Assembly: GCA_017427465.1 (NCBI GenBank)
Contig: JAFRST010000061.1
Coordinates: 1-64,000, forward strand
Source of the DNA: Clostridiales bacterium
Lineage (GTDB): Bacteria > Bacillota > Clostridia > Saccharofermentanales > Saccharofermentanaceae
DNA: 64,000 nt
Direction of reading: 5' to 3'
Each line of letters begins with the position of its first letter. The first letter of the stretch is position 1. The notes below the pieces were generated by a model. The model was not told the origin of the DNA and made no database searches. It was given only the letters and a program-made list of their open reading frames with translations. The translations under genes and the position numbers were made by a program. Of this stretch, positions 51,179 through 59,899 are shown one piece after another.

Positions 51179-51874
51179 TTAATCTACGTAGATCTTTGCA
51201 TTTCCGCCGGACAAAGGCGGTTTGCGGGGATCTGTCTTCTCTTCGTGATAATCATCCATATCATCGAATCTCAATTCCTTGTCTTTGGTATCTGATTCTA
51301 TCCTTATGCCGGAATTTTTCAGATACTTTTCTTCGCTGCTGTCAATAAACCAGATATATGCGATATATCTGAGTGTACCGTTGCCCGAATCATGGAAATC
51401 ATCTTCCTTCCGGCATATCTCTCTTAAGTCCTTAAGAAGCGATTCAACGTCATCCAGAGATTGGGAGGATGCACCCTCTTCTATGAAGATATATACAAGG
51501 TTCGGCTGACAGGCATCTTCATCCTCACCATCCTCGCCGTAGTCCACCTCAGAGAACCCGTATTTCTCGATGCATTTGCGGTATTCATCATTCCAGTAAT
51601 TGCAGACAGCCCCATTGTATGAAGAATAGAGAGCGTAATCACCGCCAATCTCTATATCAGGCCAGATATCAGCTCCGTCCTTGTTATACCAGACCTCGAA
51701 TTCAAGATCCCTGTCCAAAGAAGAAGCATTTCCGCCGCTGACTTCAAATCTCTCACCTCCATACATTTCCTGAAGGCGCTTTGCAGTCTCTTTGTCACCG
51801 GGCATCTTCTTACATCCCGTTAATGCTCCTGTTAAAAGGATAAAACTCATACCGATTGCAATGATCTTTCTCAT
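51179..51874 (-). CDS. Hypothetical acidic lipoprotein
   Basis: A 231-aa lipoprotein (lipobox LTGC), strongly acidic. Segments RLQEMYGGERFEVSG, VWYNKDGADIWPDIE, LVYIFIEEGASSQSLDD and LRYIAYIWFID follow the same order as in the convergent lipoprotein at 50432. Terminal Pro/Gly-rich tail. RBS GGAGAA. It precedes recO by 35 nt but is likely a separate unit at the end of the ymdB...recO operon. Function unknown. Confidence 0.75.
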   Translation of the reverse strand: MRKIIAIGMSFILLTGALTGCKKMPGDKETAKRLQEMYGGERFEVSGGNASSLDRDLEFEVWYNKDGADIWPDIEIGGDYALYSSYNGAVCNYWNDEYRKCIEKYGFSEVDYGEDGEDEDACQPNLVYIFIEEGASSQSLDDVESLLKDLREICRKEDDFHDSGNGTLRYIAYIWFIDSSEEKYLKNSGIRIESDTKDKELRFDDMDDYHEEKTDPRKPPLSGGNAKIYVD

Positions 51875-51909
51875 ATTCTCATTCTCCTTTATTGATCCGG
51901 CCCGATCTG

Positions 51910-52650
51910 TTATAGATTACTCAAAACAGACAGCGCGTCATAGCGCTTTTCGAAATGCATAGACAGATAATCAGTCGTAAAATCCCTTAAGTCCTCTTGT
52001 ATCTTCCTGTCAGCGCTTGAAGTAAAGAGCCTTTTAAGTTCGCAAGTCGCGAAAAAATTCAAAGCCCTTACACAAGGCTCATCCAGAAGCCTGTTAAACG
52101 TCCTGTTCTGATTTCCCGTGCCGTCTCCACCGGAGATATTGATCATGAATCTGGCCGGATTTGCGCCGGATGCTTTATAAGAAGGGGCGTCAACATCATA
52201 AAGAACGGTCAGGCCTGCTACAGTAAGAAGCCTCCAGTTAAAAGCAGAATAGATAAGCAGATACTTATCCTTGTAATTCGCAAGATTATAATAAGCATAG
52301 ACGGCCAGTTCATAAGCTTCTTTAGCGTTCTCGCTCTGCAATGTACAGTCCATGAGGCAGGAAGAAATATGTGCTGCGACAGTCATCTGCTCCAGACTAT
52401 CCATTATCTTCGAATTGCTCTCGATGATCGATGCGTCTTTAAGATAATAATAGCCGTGGGATACCGTAACTACAAAGTCGCAAAGCATATAAGGCATAGA
52501 GAAACAACCAAGAGAGCTTCCCGGCTTGGAAACGCCTTTGGCACAAATGGTTATAAGACCCCTGTCTGATGTAAGCACAGATAAAAGCCTGTCCTTCTCT
52601 TTATATTCGGAAGAGCGGATTATCAGACCGCGGCAATTAAACGGATCCAT
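51910..52650 (-). CDS. recO: DNA repair protein RecO
   Basis: A recombination mediator that helps load RecA on SSB-coated DNA. 246 aa, normal length. The N-terminal OB fold begins CRGLIIRSSEYKEKDRLLSV and GLITICAKGVSKPGSSLG. The central helical part and C-terminal FFATCELKRLF follow. No complete Cys4 zinc site is visible. It abuts the ybeY-era fusion (1-nt overlap), and era-recO adjacency is a conserved Firmicutes order. Confidence 0.92.
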   Translation of the reverse strand: MDPFNCRGLIIRSSEYKEKDRLLSVLTSDRGLITICAKGVSKPGSSLGCFSMPYMLCDFVVTVSHGYYYLKDASIIESNSKIMDSLEQMTVAAHISSCLMDCTLQSENAKEAYELAVYAYYNLANYKDKYLLIYSAFNWRLLTVAGLTVLYDVDAPSYKASGANPARFMINISGGDGTGNQNRTFNRLLDEPCVRALNFFATCELKRLFTSSADRKIQEDLRDFTTDYLSMHFEKRYDALSVLSNL

Positions 52651-54188
52651 TATTCGTCAACATCTTTGCCAAGGCCGGTCTCACCTAACAAAGCATCGTT
52701 GTTCTGCCAGTCGCTTCTGACCTTAACATAGAGATCGAGGAAGACTTTGCAATCGAGCATCTTCTCGATATTCCTTCTTGCAGCTGTACCGATGCGCTTG
52801 ATCATCTGGCCGTCCTTACCGATTATGATCCCCTTGTGGGAATCTCTCGAACATATGATATCAGCCTTGATAACAGCGATCGCACGGTCGTCGCCATCGG
52901 TTATCTCACCGTCATCGTTCTTTTCCTTGAACTCGGTAATGATTACGGCAGTGCCGTGCGGGATCTCCTGATCCGTATAATGAAGGAGCTGCTCACGTAT
53001 AAGCTCAGCAGCGATAACTCTTTCAGTCTGGTCAGTCATATATTCGCTGTCGTAAAGCCTCGGGCCTTCGGGCAGCATCTTGGTAATAACAGTCAAGAGC
53101 AGATCAACATTCTTACCTGTCTTTGCGCTGATCGGGATAACGTCTTCAAAGTCATAAAGTTCTGCGTATTTCTGAGTAAGCGGCAGGAGCTTTGCCTGAC
53201 CTGCTTCATCGTATTTGTTGATAGCAAGGATTACCTTCTTGTTGCTGTCCTTAAGAAGTGTCATAAGCTTCTTCTCAACAGCTCCGGGCTCGGGGAATCT
53301 GCCGTCTGCGATAAGCACTACGCAGTCTGCTCCCAAAGCGGCCTTATAAGAACGGTCCACCATGAATTCACCCATCTTGGATGTCGGCTTATGAATACCC
53401 GGCGTATCGGTGAATATGATCTGTGTATCTTCTGTGTTATAGATAGTCCTGATATTGGTTCTCGTAGTCTGGGGTTTATGAGATACGATGGCAATCTTCA
53501 TTCCGGTTATGTAATTAAGGAGCGTAGATTTGCCGACGTTAGGACGGCCCAATAATGCGACAGTACCGCAGTGCTTACAAGGTGTTCCTGCAGGGATCAG
53601 GCCTTCAGAAGGAACGTTATCCCTGTGGTTATCCATCTCATAGATGTCCTTGATCTCATCATCGAAAGCAAGACCCAGATCTCTCATAAGTCTCTTCTGC
53701 CTGTCTGTCATGATTTTCTCGTCAGTAGGATCAATATGGTCATAACCTAAAAGATGCAGAAGCGAATGAGCGGTAAGAAATACCGCTTCACGCTCGAATG
53801 AATGGCCGTAGTTTTCTGCCTGCGCCTTGCATGCAAAAGGATTGATCAAAATATCACCGTAGCAAAGCACCTGATTGCCGTCATCGTCAGTCTCAAAGTC
53901 ACCGCTGTCCGGGATCATCTCGAACTCACCTTCCCTTAACTCGAGCATCGGGAAAGAAAGACAATCCGTCTCCTTATCTATGCCGCGCTGCTCAAGATTG
54001 ATCTCACGGATCGCTTCGGGAGTGACAAAAGTCAGCGTAGCATATGCTTCTTTAAGCGAACGTGATACCTGAGGCGAACAATACTCTTCGCCTGTTACCG
54101 CGCAACTGAGCTTAGCGATATATCCGTTAAGTGATTCAAGGGTTTCTGCCGGAAAACCTTCCGCGCTGTTAACTACATTTATCTTCAT
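52650..54188 (-). CDS. era: YbeY endoribonuclease fused to GTPase Era
   Basis: A 512-aa single frame. Residues 1-165 are YbeY, with the zinc motif HSLLHLLGYDH (His141, His145, His151) and a preceding LCYGDILIN strand; it trims 16S rRNA and takes part in late 30S maturation. Residues 205-510 are Era: G1 GRPNVGKST, G3 FTDTPGIH, G4 NKYD and a C-terminal KH domain (HKGIIIGKDGQMIKRIG). The two are joined by a linker (about 170-205, IYEMDNHRDNVPSEG). The usual separate Firmicutes gene pair (with dgkA/cdd between) is replaced by one polypeptide. It overlaps pgpH by 4 nt. Confidence 0.95.
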   Translation of the reverse strand: MKINVVNSAEGFPAETLESLNGYIAKLSCAVTGEEYCSPQVSRSLKEAYATLTFVTPEAIREINLEQRGIDKETDCLSFPMLELREGEFEMIPDSGDFETDDDGNQVLCYGDILINPFACKAQAENYGHSFEREAVFLTAHSLLHLLGYDHIDPTDEKIMTDRQKRLMRDLGLAFDDEIKDIYEMDNHRDNVPSEGLIPAGTPCKHCGTVALLGRPNVGKSTLLNYITGMKIAIVSHKPQTTRTNIRTIYNTEDTQIIFTDTPGIHKPTSKMGEFMVDRSYKAALGADCVVLIADGRFPEPGAVEKKLMTLLKDSNKKVILAINKYDEAGQAKLLPLTQKYAELYDFEDVIPISAKTGKNVDLLLTVITKMLPEGPRLYDSEYMTDQTERVIAAELIREQLLHYTDQEIPHGTAVIITEFKEKNDDGEITDGDDRAIAVIKADIICSRDSHKGIIIGKDGQMIKRIGTAARRNIEKMLDCKVFLDLYVKVRSDWQNNDALLGETGLGKDVDE

Positions 54189-56257
54189 TCAGGATACTTG
54201 ATCCTTTCGTGGAATACACCTGCGTAGACCTGCTTGAAAGCTACTACGATCTTCTCGATATCATCGAAAGAAAGGCCTGAGTTGCTGAGCTGATCCTGAT
54301 CGATCTTATCCTTGATAAGCGCACGGATAAGCTGCTCTGCACCTTGTACATCAGTAATCTTCATAGATCTGATAGCTGCTTCACAGGTATCAGCGATCAT
54401 GACGACTGCAGACTCCCTTGAAGACGGAATATGGCCTCTGTATCTGAAGTTATTAATATCCGGAGGTTCCAGGCCTCTTGCCTTCGCATCCTCTACTGCC
54501 TTGCGGTAGAAGTATGAAGGATATGTCGTACCATGGTGCTCGTCAATTATCTTAATGATGGCGTTAGGAAGTCTCTCTTTCTTTGCGAGCTTTACGCCAT
54601 CTTCAGGGTGCTTGGTGATTATAGCCACGCTCTCCATCACAGTGAGCGAATCGTGAGGATTTACCCCGCCGTGCTGGTTCTCGGTAAAATACTCGGGATT
54701 CTCGAGCTTACCGATGTCGTGATAATATGCTGCGACCTTACAAAGAAGCGAGTCTGCTCCGATAGCTTCAGCAGCTGTATCAGCGAGATTGGCAACCATC
54801 ATTGAATGAGAGTGTGTACCGGAAGCCTCAAGGAACAATCTCTTGAGCAGGTGCTGTCCGGGCTGGCTTAAGCTGATGAGCTTAACAGGCGAAGCTGCGT
54901 TACTTACGAGCTCGAAGATAGGAGACAGACCGATCGCCGCAACGAGTGAAGCGATACAACTGACAAATGAATAAATGAAGGAATTGAGGTATTCACCCCT
55001 GGTATTACCAATAAGGAAGTTGTAAATGAAGCTTGCACCGACCGTAGCAATCGTCGGGAAGAATATCAATGCCGCATTGTTGATGATCTTGTCGGTTCTG
55101 CCCGCAAATATCGAACAAAGAACAACGCCTACTAGGGTGATAAAGAACATCTCAGGCTCAAATGAATACATCGGCCAAACGAGCAAAAGATTTATAACAG
55201 AAAGAATGATACCGTCCTGTGTACCGAGATAAGTGGCGCATACCGTCGCGAAGAAAACAACAATGCAAAGGAGCGTCGATACAGACGAAAGATAAACAGA
55301 AGCGCCGATCGTGATCAGGAAAGTAACGATAAGCATATAGAAGATCGGCATGCTGATCTTCTGCTTCTTACGTTCGATATTGAGGTATACCAACGCACAA
55401 GCTGCAATGATCAATACATAAAGCAATGATCTTAAGAAAATGACGAAGTCAAAAGATGACTCTCTGATGAGCTCAAGCTCAACAAGATTGCTGTAGATAT
55501 GCTCATCGATTATGGAACCGGACTCTACAAGTCTGGAACCCTTCTCTACCATTACAGGCTCATTCATAATGGCGATATAAGCGTTATTGGCAGAATCGGC
55601 AGTCGCCTTCTCATCATAGACGGTATTAGGCTCGAGCATCGTGGACAATACGATCCTCATAGCTTCGGAGAACTTTGAATATGAAGGGTTCGAAGAACGG
55701 AAGCTGTCGATCTGCTCATCGATCTTGCCGCTTAATTCAGCATCATTTACATCGCCCAGCATGATAAGCTCTGCGAGTGAAGTAGTCTTTTCCCTGATAT
55801 ATGTAAATGTCGGATTAGACATCTCGAAAAGAACTACGAGTTCTTCTGATTCCACCTTTTCGCCCATGGTCTGATCAACGCTGTCTGCAAGCTTTCTTGC
55901 AGCTTCAGCAGGCGCCATCGGTGTAGATGTATTCCTTGACTGTGTTACGTCTTTTCGAACCTGCTCAGCAAGATCAAAGAAATCATCTACTCTGTCGATG
56001 CTCTCTTCAGACTGCTTATCAGATCTTACGAAGATATCTTCAACGGTATCTCTAGCGATGATCGCTCTTCTCTCAGTCTCATAAGAATCCGCAAAAGTTC
56101 TCGGTGCATATATATCCTGGTTGGCAATAGAACCTACCTCATAGTCATAGCTGACAGGAAGTGATCCGTAGAAAACCATAAATACTACGGTAAGCGTTGC
56201 GAGCACCAAAGAAATGATCTGATGGAACTTAGGTTTTACAGACTTGTTATTACTCAT
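54185..56257 (-). CDS. pgpH: 7TM-HD phosphohydrolase PgpH (c-di-AMP phosphodiesterase type)
   Basis: A 690-aa membrane protein that by homology hydrolyses cyclic di-AMP. TM1 is at about 12-30, followed by an extracytoplasmic 7TMR-HDED domain (about 35-270), seven TM helices (about 275-460) and the cytoplasmic HD domain: SGTHSHSMMVANLADTAAEA, YYHDIGKLENPEYF and HHGTTYPSYF. It lies between phoH and ybeY-era, overlapping each by 4 nt, a conserved Firmicutes cluster. Confidence 0.95.
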   Translation of the reverse strand: MSNNKSVKPKFHQIISLVLATLTVVFMVFYGSLPVSYDYEVGSIANQDIYAPRTFADSYETERRAIIARDTVEDIFVRSDKQSEESIDRVDDFFDLAEQVRKDVTQSRNTSTPMAPAEAARKLADSVDQTMGEKVESEELVVLFEMSNPTFTYIREKTTSLAELIMLGDVNDAELSGKIDEQIDSFRSSNPSYSKFSEAMRIVLSTMLEPNTVYDEKATADSANNAYIAIMNEPVMVEKGSRLVESGSIIDEHIYSNLVELELIRESSFDFVIFLRSLLYVLIIAACALVYLNIERKKQKISMPIFYMLIVTFLITIGASVYLSSVSTLLCIVVFFATVCATYLGTQDGIILSVINLLLVWPMYSFEPEMFFITLVGVVLCSIFAGRTDKIINNAALIFFPTIATVGASFIYNFLIGNTRGEYLNSFIYSFVSCIASLVAAIGLSPIFELVSNAASPVKLISLSQPGQHLLKRLFLEASGTHSHSMMVANLADTAAEAIGADSLLCKVAAYYHDIGKLENPEYFTENQHGGVNPHDSLTVMESVAIITKHPEDGVKLAKKERLPNAIIKIIDEHHGTTYPSYFYRKAVEDAKARGLEPPDINNFRYRGHIPSSRESAVVMIADTCEAAIRSMKITDVQGAEQLIRALIKDKIDQDQLSNSGLSFDDIEKIVVAFKQVYAGVFHERIKYPE

Positions 56258-57198
56258 AATTCACCTTTGCTGTTCTTAGCATTCTCATAAGCTTTTACGA
56301 TCCTTGCAACAAGGCTGTTTCTGACAATATCCGTATCATTAAGACTTACGATCCTGACACCCTCGACATCCGGCAGGACGGTAATGGCATCTTTAAGACC
56401 GCTCTCAATGCCTCTGGGAAGGTCGATCTGAGTGAAGTCACCGCATACGCATGCCCTGCAGTTTACACCGAGTCTCGTGAGGAACATCTTCATCTGCTCG
56501 GGTGTCGTATTCTGCGCCTCATCCAGGAGAACGAAGCAATCATCAAGATTTCTTCCCCTCATAAATGCCAAAGGAGAAACTTCGATAACGCCCCTGTCAT
56601 AATAACGCTCGAACATCTCCTGGCCTAAGAGCGCAGAAAGAGCATCATAGATGGGACGCATATAAGGATTTACCTTTTCTTCGATATCGCCGGGCAAGAA
56701 TCCTAATCTCTCGCCTGCTTCTATGGCAGGTCTGGTGAGGATTATCCTTGATACTTCCCTGGCCTTCAAAGCCTTAACAGCCATGGCAACACCAAGGAAA
56801 GTCTTGCCTGTACCCGCAGGTCCGGCACAAATGACTAATTCAGACTGCTTAAGTGAATCGACATAAAGCCTCTGACCCAATGTCCTTGCCTTTATGGCAC
56901 GGCCCGAAGGAGTCATATAAAAAACTTCATCGGAAGTCTTGAGGAACTCTTCAAGTCTTCCGTCATTTGCAAGATTCATGATGTACAGGATATCTGTCTC
57001 ATCGATCTCAGTACCTGAGGATAATTTATCGAGCGCTACGAAGGCATCCTTCGCACAAGTGACATTCTTGGAATCGCCGGTGATAACAAAGCCGCTGCCG
57101 TCGTGCTCAATATCGACATCAAAAAACTCGGCTACTCTTGTTGCGTAAACGCCGGCCGTCTGTGTGGAATTTATAAGATGTTCGATTCTCTCTTCCAA
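56254..57198 (-). CDS. phoH: PhoH-like ATPase
   Basis: A 314-aa ATPase linked genetically to YbeY and Era and thought to act in RNA metabolism. An N-terminal region (1-100) precedes the P-loop GPAGTGKTFLGVAMAVKA (about 128) and Walker B FVLLDEAQN. The RPAIEAGERLGFLPGD and GDFTQIDLP motifs are typical. The start is a TTG with GGAGAG 5 nt upstream. It overlaps pgpH by 4 nt. Confidence 0.95.
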   Translation of the reverse strand: MEERIEHLINSTQTAGVYATRVAEFFDVDIEHDGSGFVITGDSKNVTCAKDAFVALDKLSSGTEIDETDILYIMNLANDGRLEEFLKTSDEVFYMTPSGRAIKARTLGQRLYVDSLKQSELVICAGPAGTGKTFLGVAMAVKALKAREVSRIILTRPAIEAGERLGFLPGDIEEKVNPYMRPIYDALSALLGQEMFERYYDRGVIEVSPLAFMRGRNLDDCFVLLDEAQNTTPEQMKMFLTRLGVNCRACVCGDFTQIDLPRGIESGLKDAITVLPDVEGVRIVSLNDTDIVRNSLVARIVKAYENAKNSKGEL

Positions 57199-57244
57199 AT
57201 ACGCTCTCCTATATAAAGAATTATTATGCTATTTAGGGTTTCCG

Positions 57245-58168
57245 TCAACAACCAAGGCCCTTAAAACGGTTAAGGACAGCGGTGTAATAATCAGGAAGCT
57301 CCGTCTCAAAATGCATCGTCTCTCCTGTTCTGGGATGAACGAAAGTTATCGCTCTGCTGTGAAGCGCCTGACCTGTCAAACCGTAGTTCTTGCGTCTTGA
57401 AGCATAGACCGGATCTCCCACTACCGGGTGACCGATGTATGCCATATGGACTCTGATCTGATGAGTCCTGCCTGTCTCAAGGATCAGCTTGATATCAGAT
57501 ATCTCACCTAATCTCTCGATTACCTCGAAATGAGTGACCGCTGACTTTCCGTCCTTAATTACAGCCATCTTGCGCCTGTCATTATCAGAACGTCCGATAG
57601 GAGCATCGATCATGCCCTTATCTTCCTTAACCACACCATATACCAGAGCTCTGTATTCTCTCACGATCTCATGTCTTGAGAGCATATCGGCAAGCTTTAA
57701 ATGAGTGAAGTTATTCTTGCAGGCAAGCATCAGGCCTGAAGTATCTTTATCGATCCTGTGGACTATACCGGGTCTTAATACGCCGTTTATATCAGAAAGA
57801 TCATCCTTGCAATGAGAAAGCAAAGCATTGACCAGCGTACCTTCGCTGTGACCTGCCGCCGGATGAACAACCATGCCCTGAGGCTTATTTATTACGAGCA
57901 GATCGGAATCCTCATAAACTATGTCGAGCGGGATATCCTGTGCAACAAATGAATTGTCAGGTTCGGGATCGGGAATATCAGCCTCAACTAAATCGCCCGA
58001 AGCAAGCTTGGTGCCTGCTTTTGTAATTACCTTTCCATTTACGGTGATCTTGCCGTCGTCGATCAGTTTCTTATAAAACGATCTGGAATAAGTTGTGTCA
58101 AAAGCATCAGCAGCAAAGCTGTCCAGCCTTACGCCGTCTCTCTCACAAGTCTTATTCAGGATCGGCAT
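57245..58168 (-). CDS. RluD-like pseudouridine synthase with S4 domain
   Basis: A 307-aa RluA-family enzyme. The N-terminal S4 domain (about 10-70) is followed by LLVINKPQGMVVHPAAG, the catalytic motif HRIDKDTSGLMLA and LETGRTHQIRVHMAYIGHP. RluD-type enzymes modify helix 69 of 23S rRNA. It overlaps lspA by 17 nt; lspA-rluD adjacency is common in bacteria. Confidence 0.94.
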   Translation of the reverse strand: MPILNKTCERDGVRLDSFAADAFDTTYSRSFYKKLIDDGKITVNGKVITKAGTKLASGDLVEADIPDPEPDNSFVAQDIPLDIVYEDSDLLVINKPQGMVVHPAAGHSEGTLVNALLSHCKDDLSDINGVLRPGIVHRIDKDTSGLMLACKNNFTHLKLADMLSRHEIVREYRALVYGVVKEDKGMIDAPIGRSDNDRRKMAVIKDGKSAVTHFEVIERLGEISDIKLILETGRTHQIRVHMAYIGHPVVGDPVYASRRKNYGLTGQALHSRAITFVHPRTGETMHFETELPDYYTAVLNRFKGLGC

Positions 58169-58835
58169 CGCTATCTTCCTTTTCTTCCTCTTCAGAAAGC
58201 TCTATCGCTTCGATCTCCTCGGCTTCTTCTGCCTCTTCGATCTCTATATTCTCTTCTTCATCATCTTCCTCAGCCTTGTCCTGCTTCTTTTCCTTCTTCT
58301 TGAAGATGATATGCCAGAAGGACTCGAAGTACTTGGAGCCAAAGATAATGATGCAGATAAGGAGAACCGTTCCCACTACAGCGCAGATATCTGCGAAATT
58401 AAAGATCGGGAATGTATATGTACCGAAGTCAAATCTCAAATAGTCGATTACGTACTTAAGCCAGATTCTGTCGATAAGATTGCCGATTGCGCCTGAAGCC
58501 AAAAGACAGAAAGCAAATGAAATAAGCTTCATGCTTTTCGAAGCTGCTACGATCATCAGGACGAAGATCGCGATTCCGAGAACGATAGACATGCCCGACA
58601 GGAAATAGATGCCCCATTCTTTGTCTGCGAACAGCGAGAAAGCGCTGCCCGTATTGCGGACATAATGAAGAGAGAAGAATTTCGGGATTATTTGCTTAAT
58701 GGAGTTATACTCCATCTCAGTGTCGATTACCTTCTTAATGAACTGATCTACTGTAACAAGTAAGATCACAAGGAACGTATAGAAAACACAAAGATCAAGA
58801 TCTGTCTTTTTATTCTTAGGTCTGTTATCACTCAT
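58152..58835 (-). CDS. lspA: Signal peptidase II with acidic C-terminal tail
   Basis: It cleaves lipoprotein signal peptides, serving the many lipoproteins in this window. 227 aa, four TM helices. Catalytic-site blocks are YVRNTGSAFSLF, GNLIDRIW and FNFADICAVVG with Asp in each of the last two. Usual length is about 160; the extra 50 residues are an almost entirely Glu/Asp tail (EEDDEEENIEIEEAEEAEE). ATG at 58835 is used; a GTG lies at 58841. It overlaps ymdB by 8 nt. Confidence 0.93.
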   Translation of the reverse strand: MSDNRPKNKKTDLDLCVFYTFLVILLVTVDQFIKKVIDTEMEYNSIKQIIPKFFSLHYVRNTGSAFSLFADKEWGIYFLSGMSIVLGIAIFVLMIVAASKSMKLISFAFCLLASGAIGNLIDRIWLKYVIDYLRFDFGTYTFPIFNFADICAVVGTVLLICIIIFGSKYFESFWHIIFKKKEKKQDKAEEDDEEENIEIEEAEEAEEIEAIELSEEEEKEDSDADPE

Positions 58836-59610
58836 ATTCACAAAACCGTCTTATGTCGGTACACCTTCCTTTTTTATCAGTCTCAAAAATAATACCACAT
58901 ACAAAACCGGGACCGTCTGCAGGCTCGTATTTTGCAGGGAGCTTGTAAGCAAGTCTCTTGATCGACGCATTGACATCCATACCGAGAACGGATTCTTTGG
59001 CTCCGGCCATACCGCAGTCGGTAATGTATCCCGTACCCAAAGGCAGGATCGTCTCATCCGCAGTCTGAACATGCGTATGCGTGCCTGCAACTACAGACAC
59101 CTTGCCGTCAAGATAATAGCCCATAGCGCATTTCTCGGATGTAGCATCACAGTGGAAATCCAGAACGATGGTTGAACAGCCTTCCACATTCTTAAGCCTT
59201 TCTACGATCCTGTCTGCGCAAGCGAAAGGATTATCCGGAAGCACATTGGCATATACCTGTCCCAAAAGGTTAAATACACCAATCTTCTCACCGTTCTTCT
59301 CGAAAACGCAGAAATCGTTGCCGGGCCATGAAGGGCTGAAATTAGCCGGCCTTGCAACATTCCTGATCTTGGAAATCTGGCTGATGAACTCTCTGTTAGA
59401 GAACGTGTGGTTGCCCATCGTGAACAGATCGGCACCATAATCTTCAAGTTCTCTGATGATATTCATCGAGGCGCCAAGACCGTGAACGCAGTTCTCGGCA
59501 TTAACAATGCAGCAATCAATGGAATTATTCTTAAGAAAACCGGGCATCACTGTTTTAAAAGCTCTGCGCCCTGCATAACCGACAATATCGCCAACAAAGC
59601 AAACTCTCAA
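58828..59610 (-). CDS. ymdB: YmdB-family metallophosphoesterase
   Basis: 260 aa. YmdB is a cyclic-nucleotide phosphodiesterase that regulates biofilm genes in Bacillus. Motifs are VGDIVGYAGRRAF, VNAENCVHGLG, GNHTFSN, LDFHCDATSEK and GTHTHVQTAD. The start is a TTG with GGGGG 8 nt upstream. In many Firmicutes it is directly next to rny; here 289 nt containing a terminator and a large inverted repeat separate them. It heads the operon to recO. Confidence 0.95.
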   Translation of the reverse strand: MRVCFVGDIVGYAGRRAFKTVMPGFLKNNSIDCCIVNAENCVHGLGASMNIIRELEDYGADLFTMGNHTFSNREFISQISKIRNVARPANFSPSWPGNDFCVFEKNGEKIGVFNLLGQVYANVLPDNPFACADRIVERLKNVEGCSTIVLDFHCDATSEKCAMGYYLDGKVSVVAGTHTHVQTADETILPLGTGYITDCGMAGAKESVLGMDVNASIKRLAYKLPAKYEPADGPGFVCGIIFETDKKGRCTDIRRFCEYE

Positions 59611-59642
59611 AAGTAATACCCCCAGTCTTTTTATTCTTTTAA

Positions 59643-59648
59643 ATTATA
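59643..59648 (-). promoter_or_regulatory. Extended -10 promoter of the ymdB operon
   Basis: TGATATAAT on the minus strand (TATAAT at 59643-59648) is an extended -10, 33 nt upstream of the TTG start. No good -35 is visible. Confidence 0.45.
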
Positions 59649-59719
59649 TCAAACTCTGACTGTAAAAACTCATTATAAATATGAAATAGGTCGTTAGGGA
59701 CAAGTTCTCCGCTCAGATT

Positions 59720-59799
59720 TTGTCTTGATATCTGTTCGAGTGCGCTTCCGCACAAGCGAAGCGCGGAGGACCTGCGCATGAGAACAGATATCAGGACAA
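59720..59799. repeat. 80-nt nested inverted repeat between rny and ymdB
   Basis: Outer arms of 18 nt (59720-59737 with 59782-59799; one G-U equivalent) enclose an inner 7-bp stem gcgcttc/gaagcgc (59742-59748 with 59758-59764). The inner part is GC-rich while flanks are AT-rich. It may be a structured RNA, a mobile palindromic element or part of a processing site. Confidence 0.65.
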
Positions 59800-59837
59800 A
59801 CAAAAAGGACCCTAAGCCAATTATGACTTAAGGTCCT
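59800..59837 (-). terminator. rny terminator
   Basis: AGGACC...TAAG pairs with CTTA...GGTCCT (59806-59816 with 59827-59837), followed by TTTTTG on the minus strand. Confidence 0.75.
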
Positions 59838-59899
59838 GATTTTTGTTTTGATAGATGATACTAACGTGTTAAATAATATATGTAAAAGCGATTAAATAA

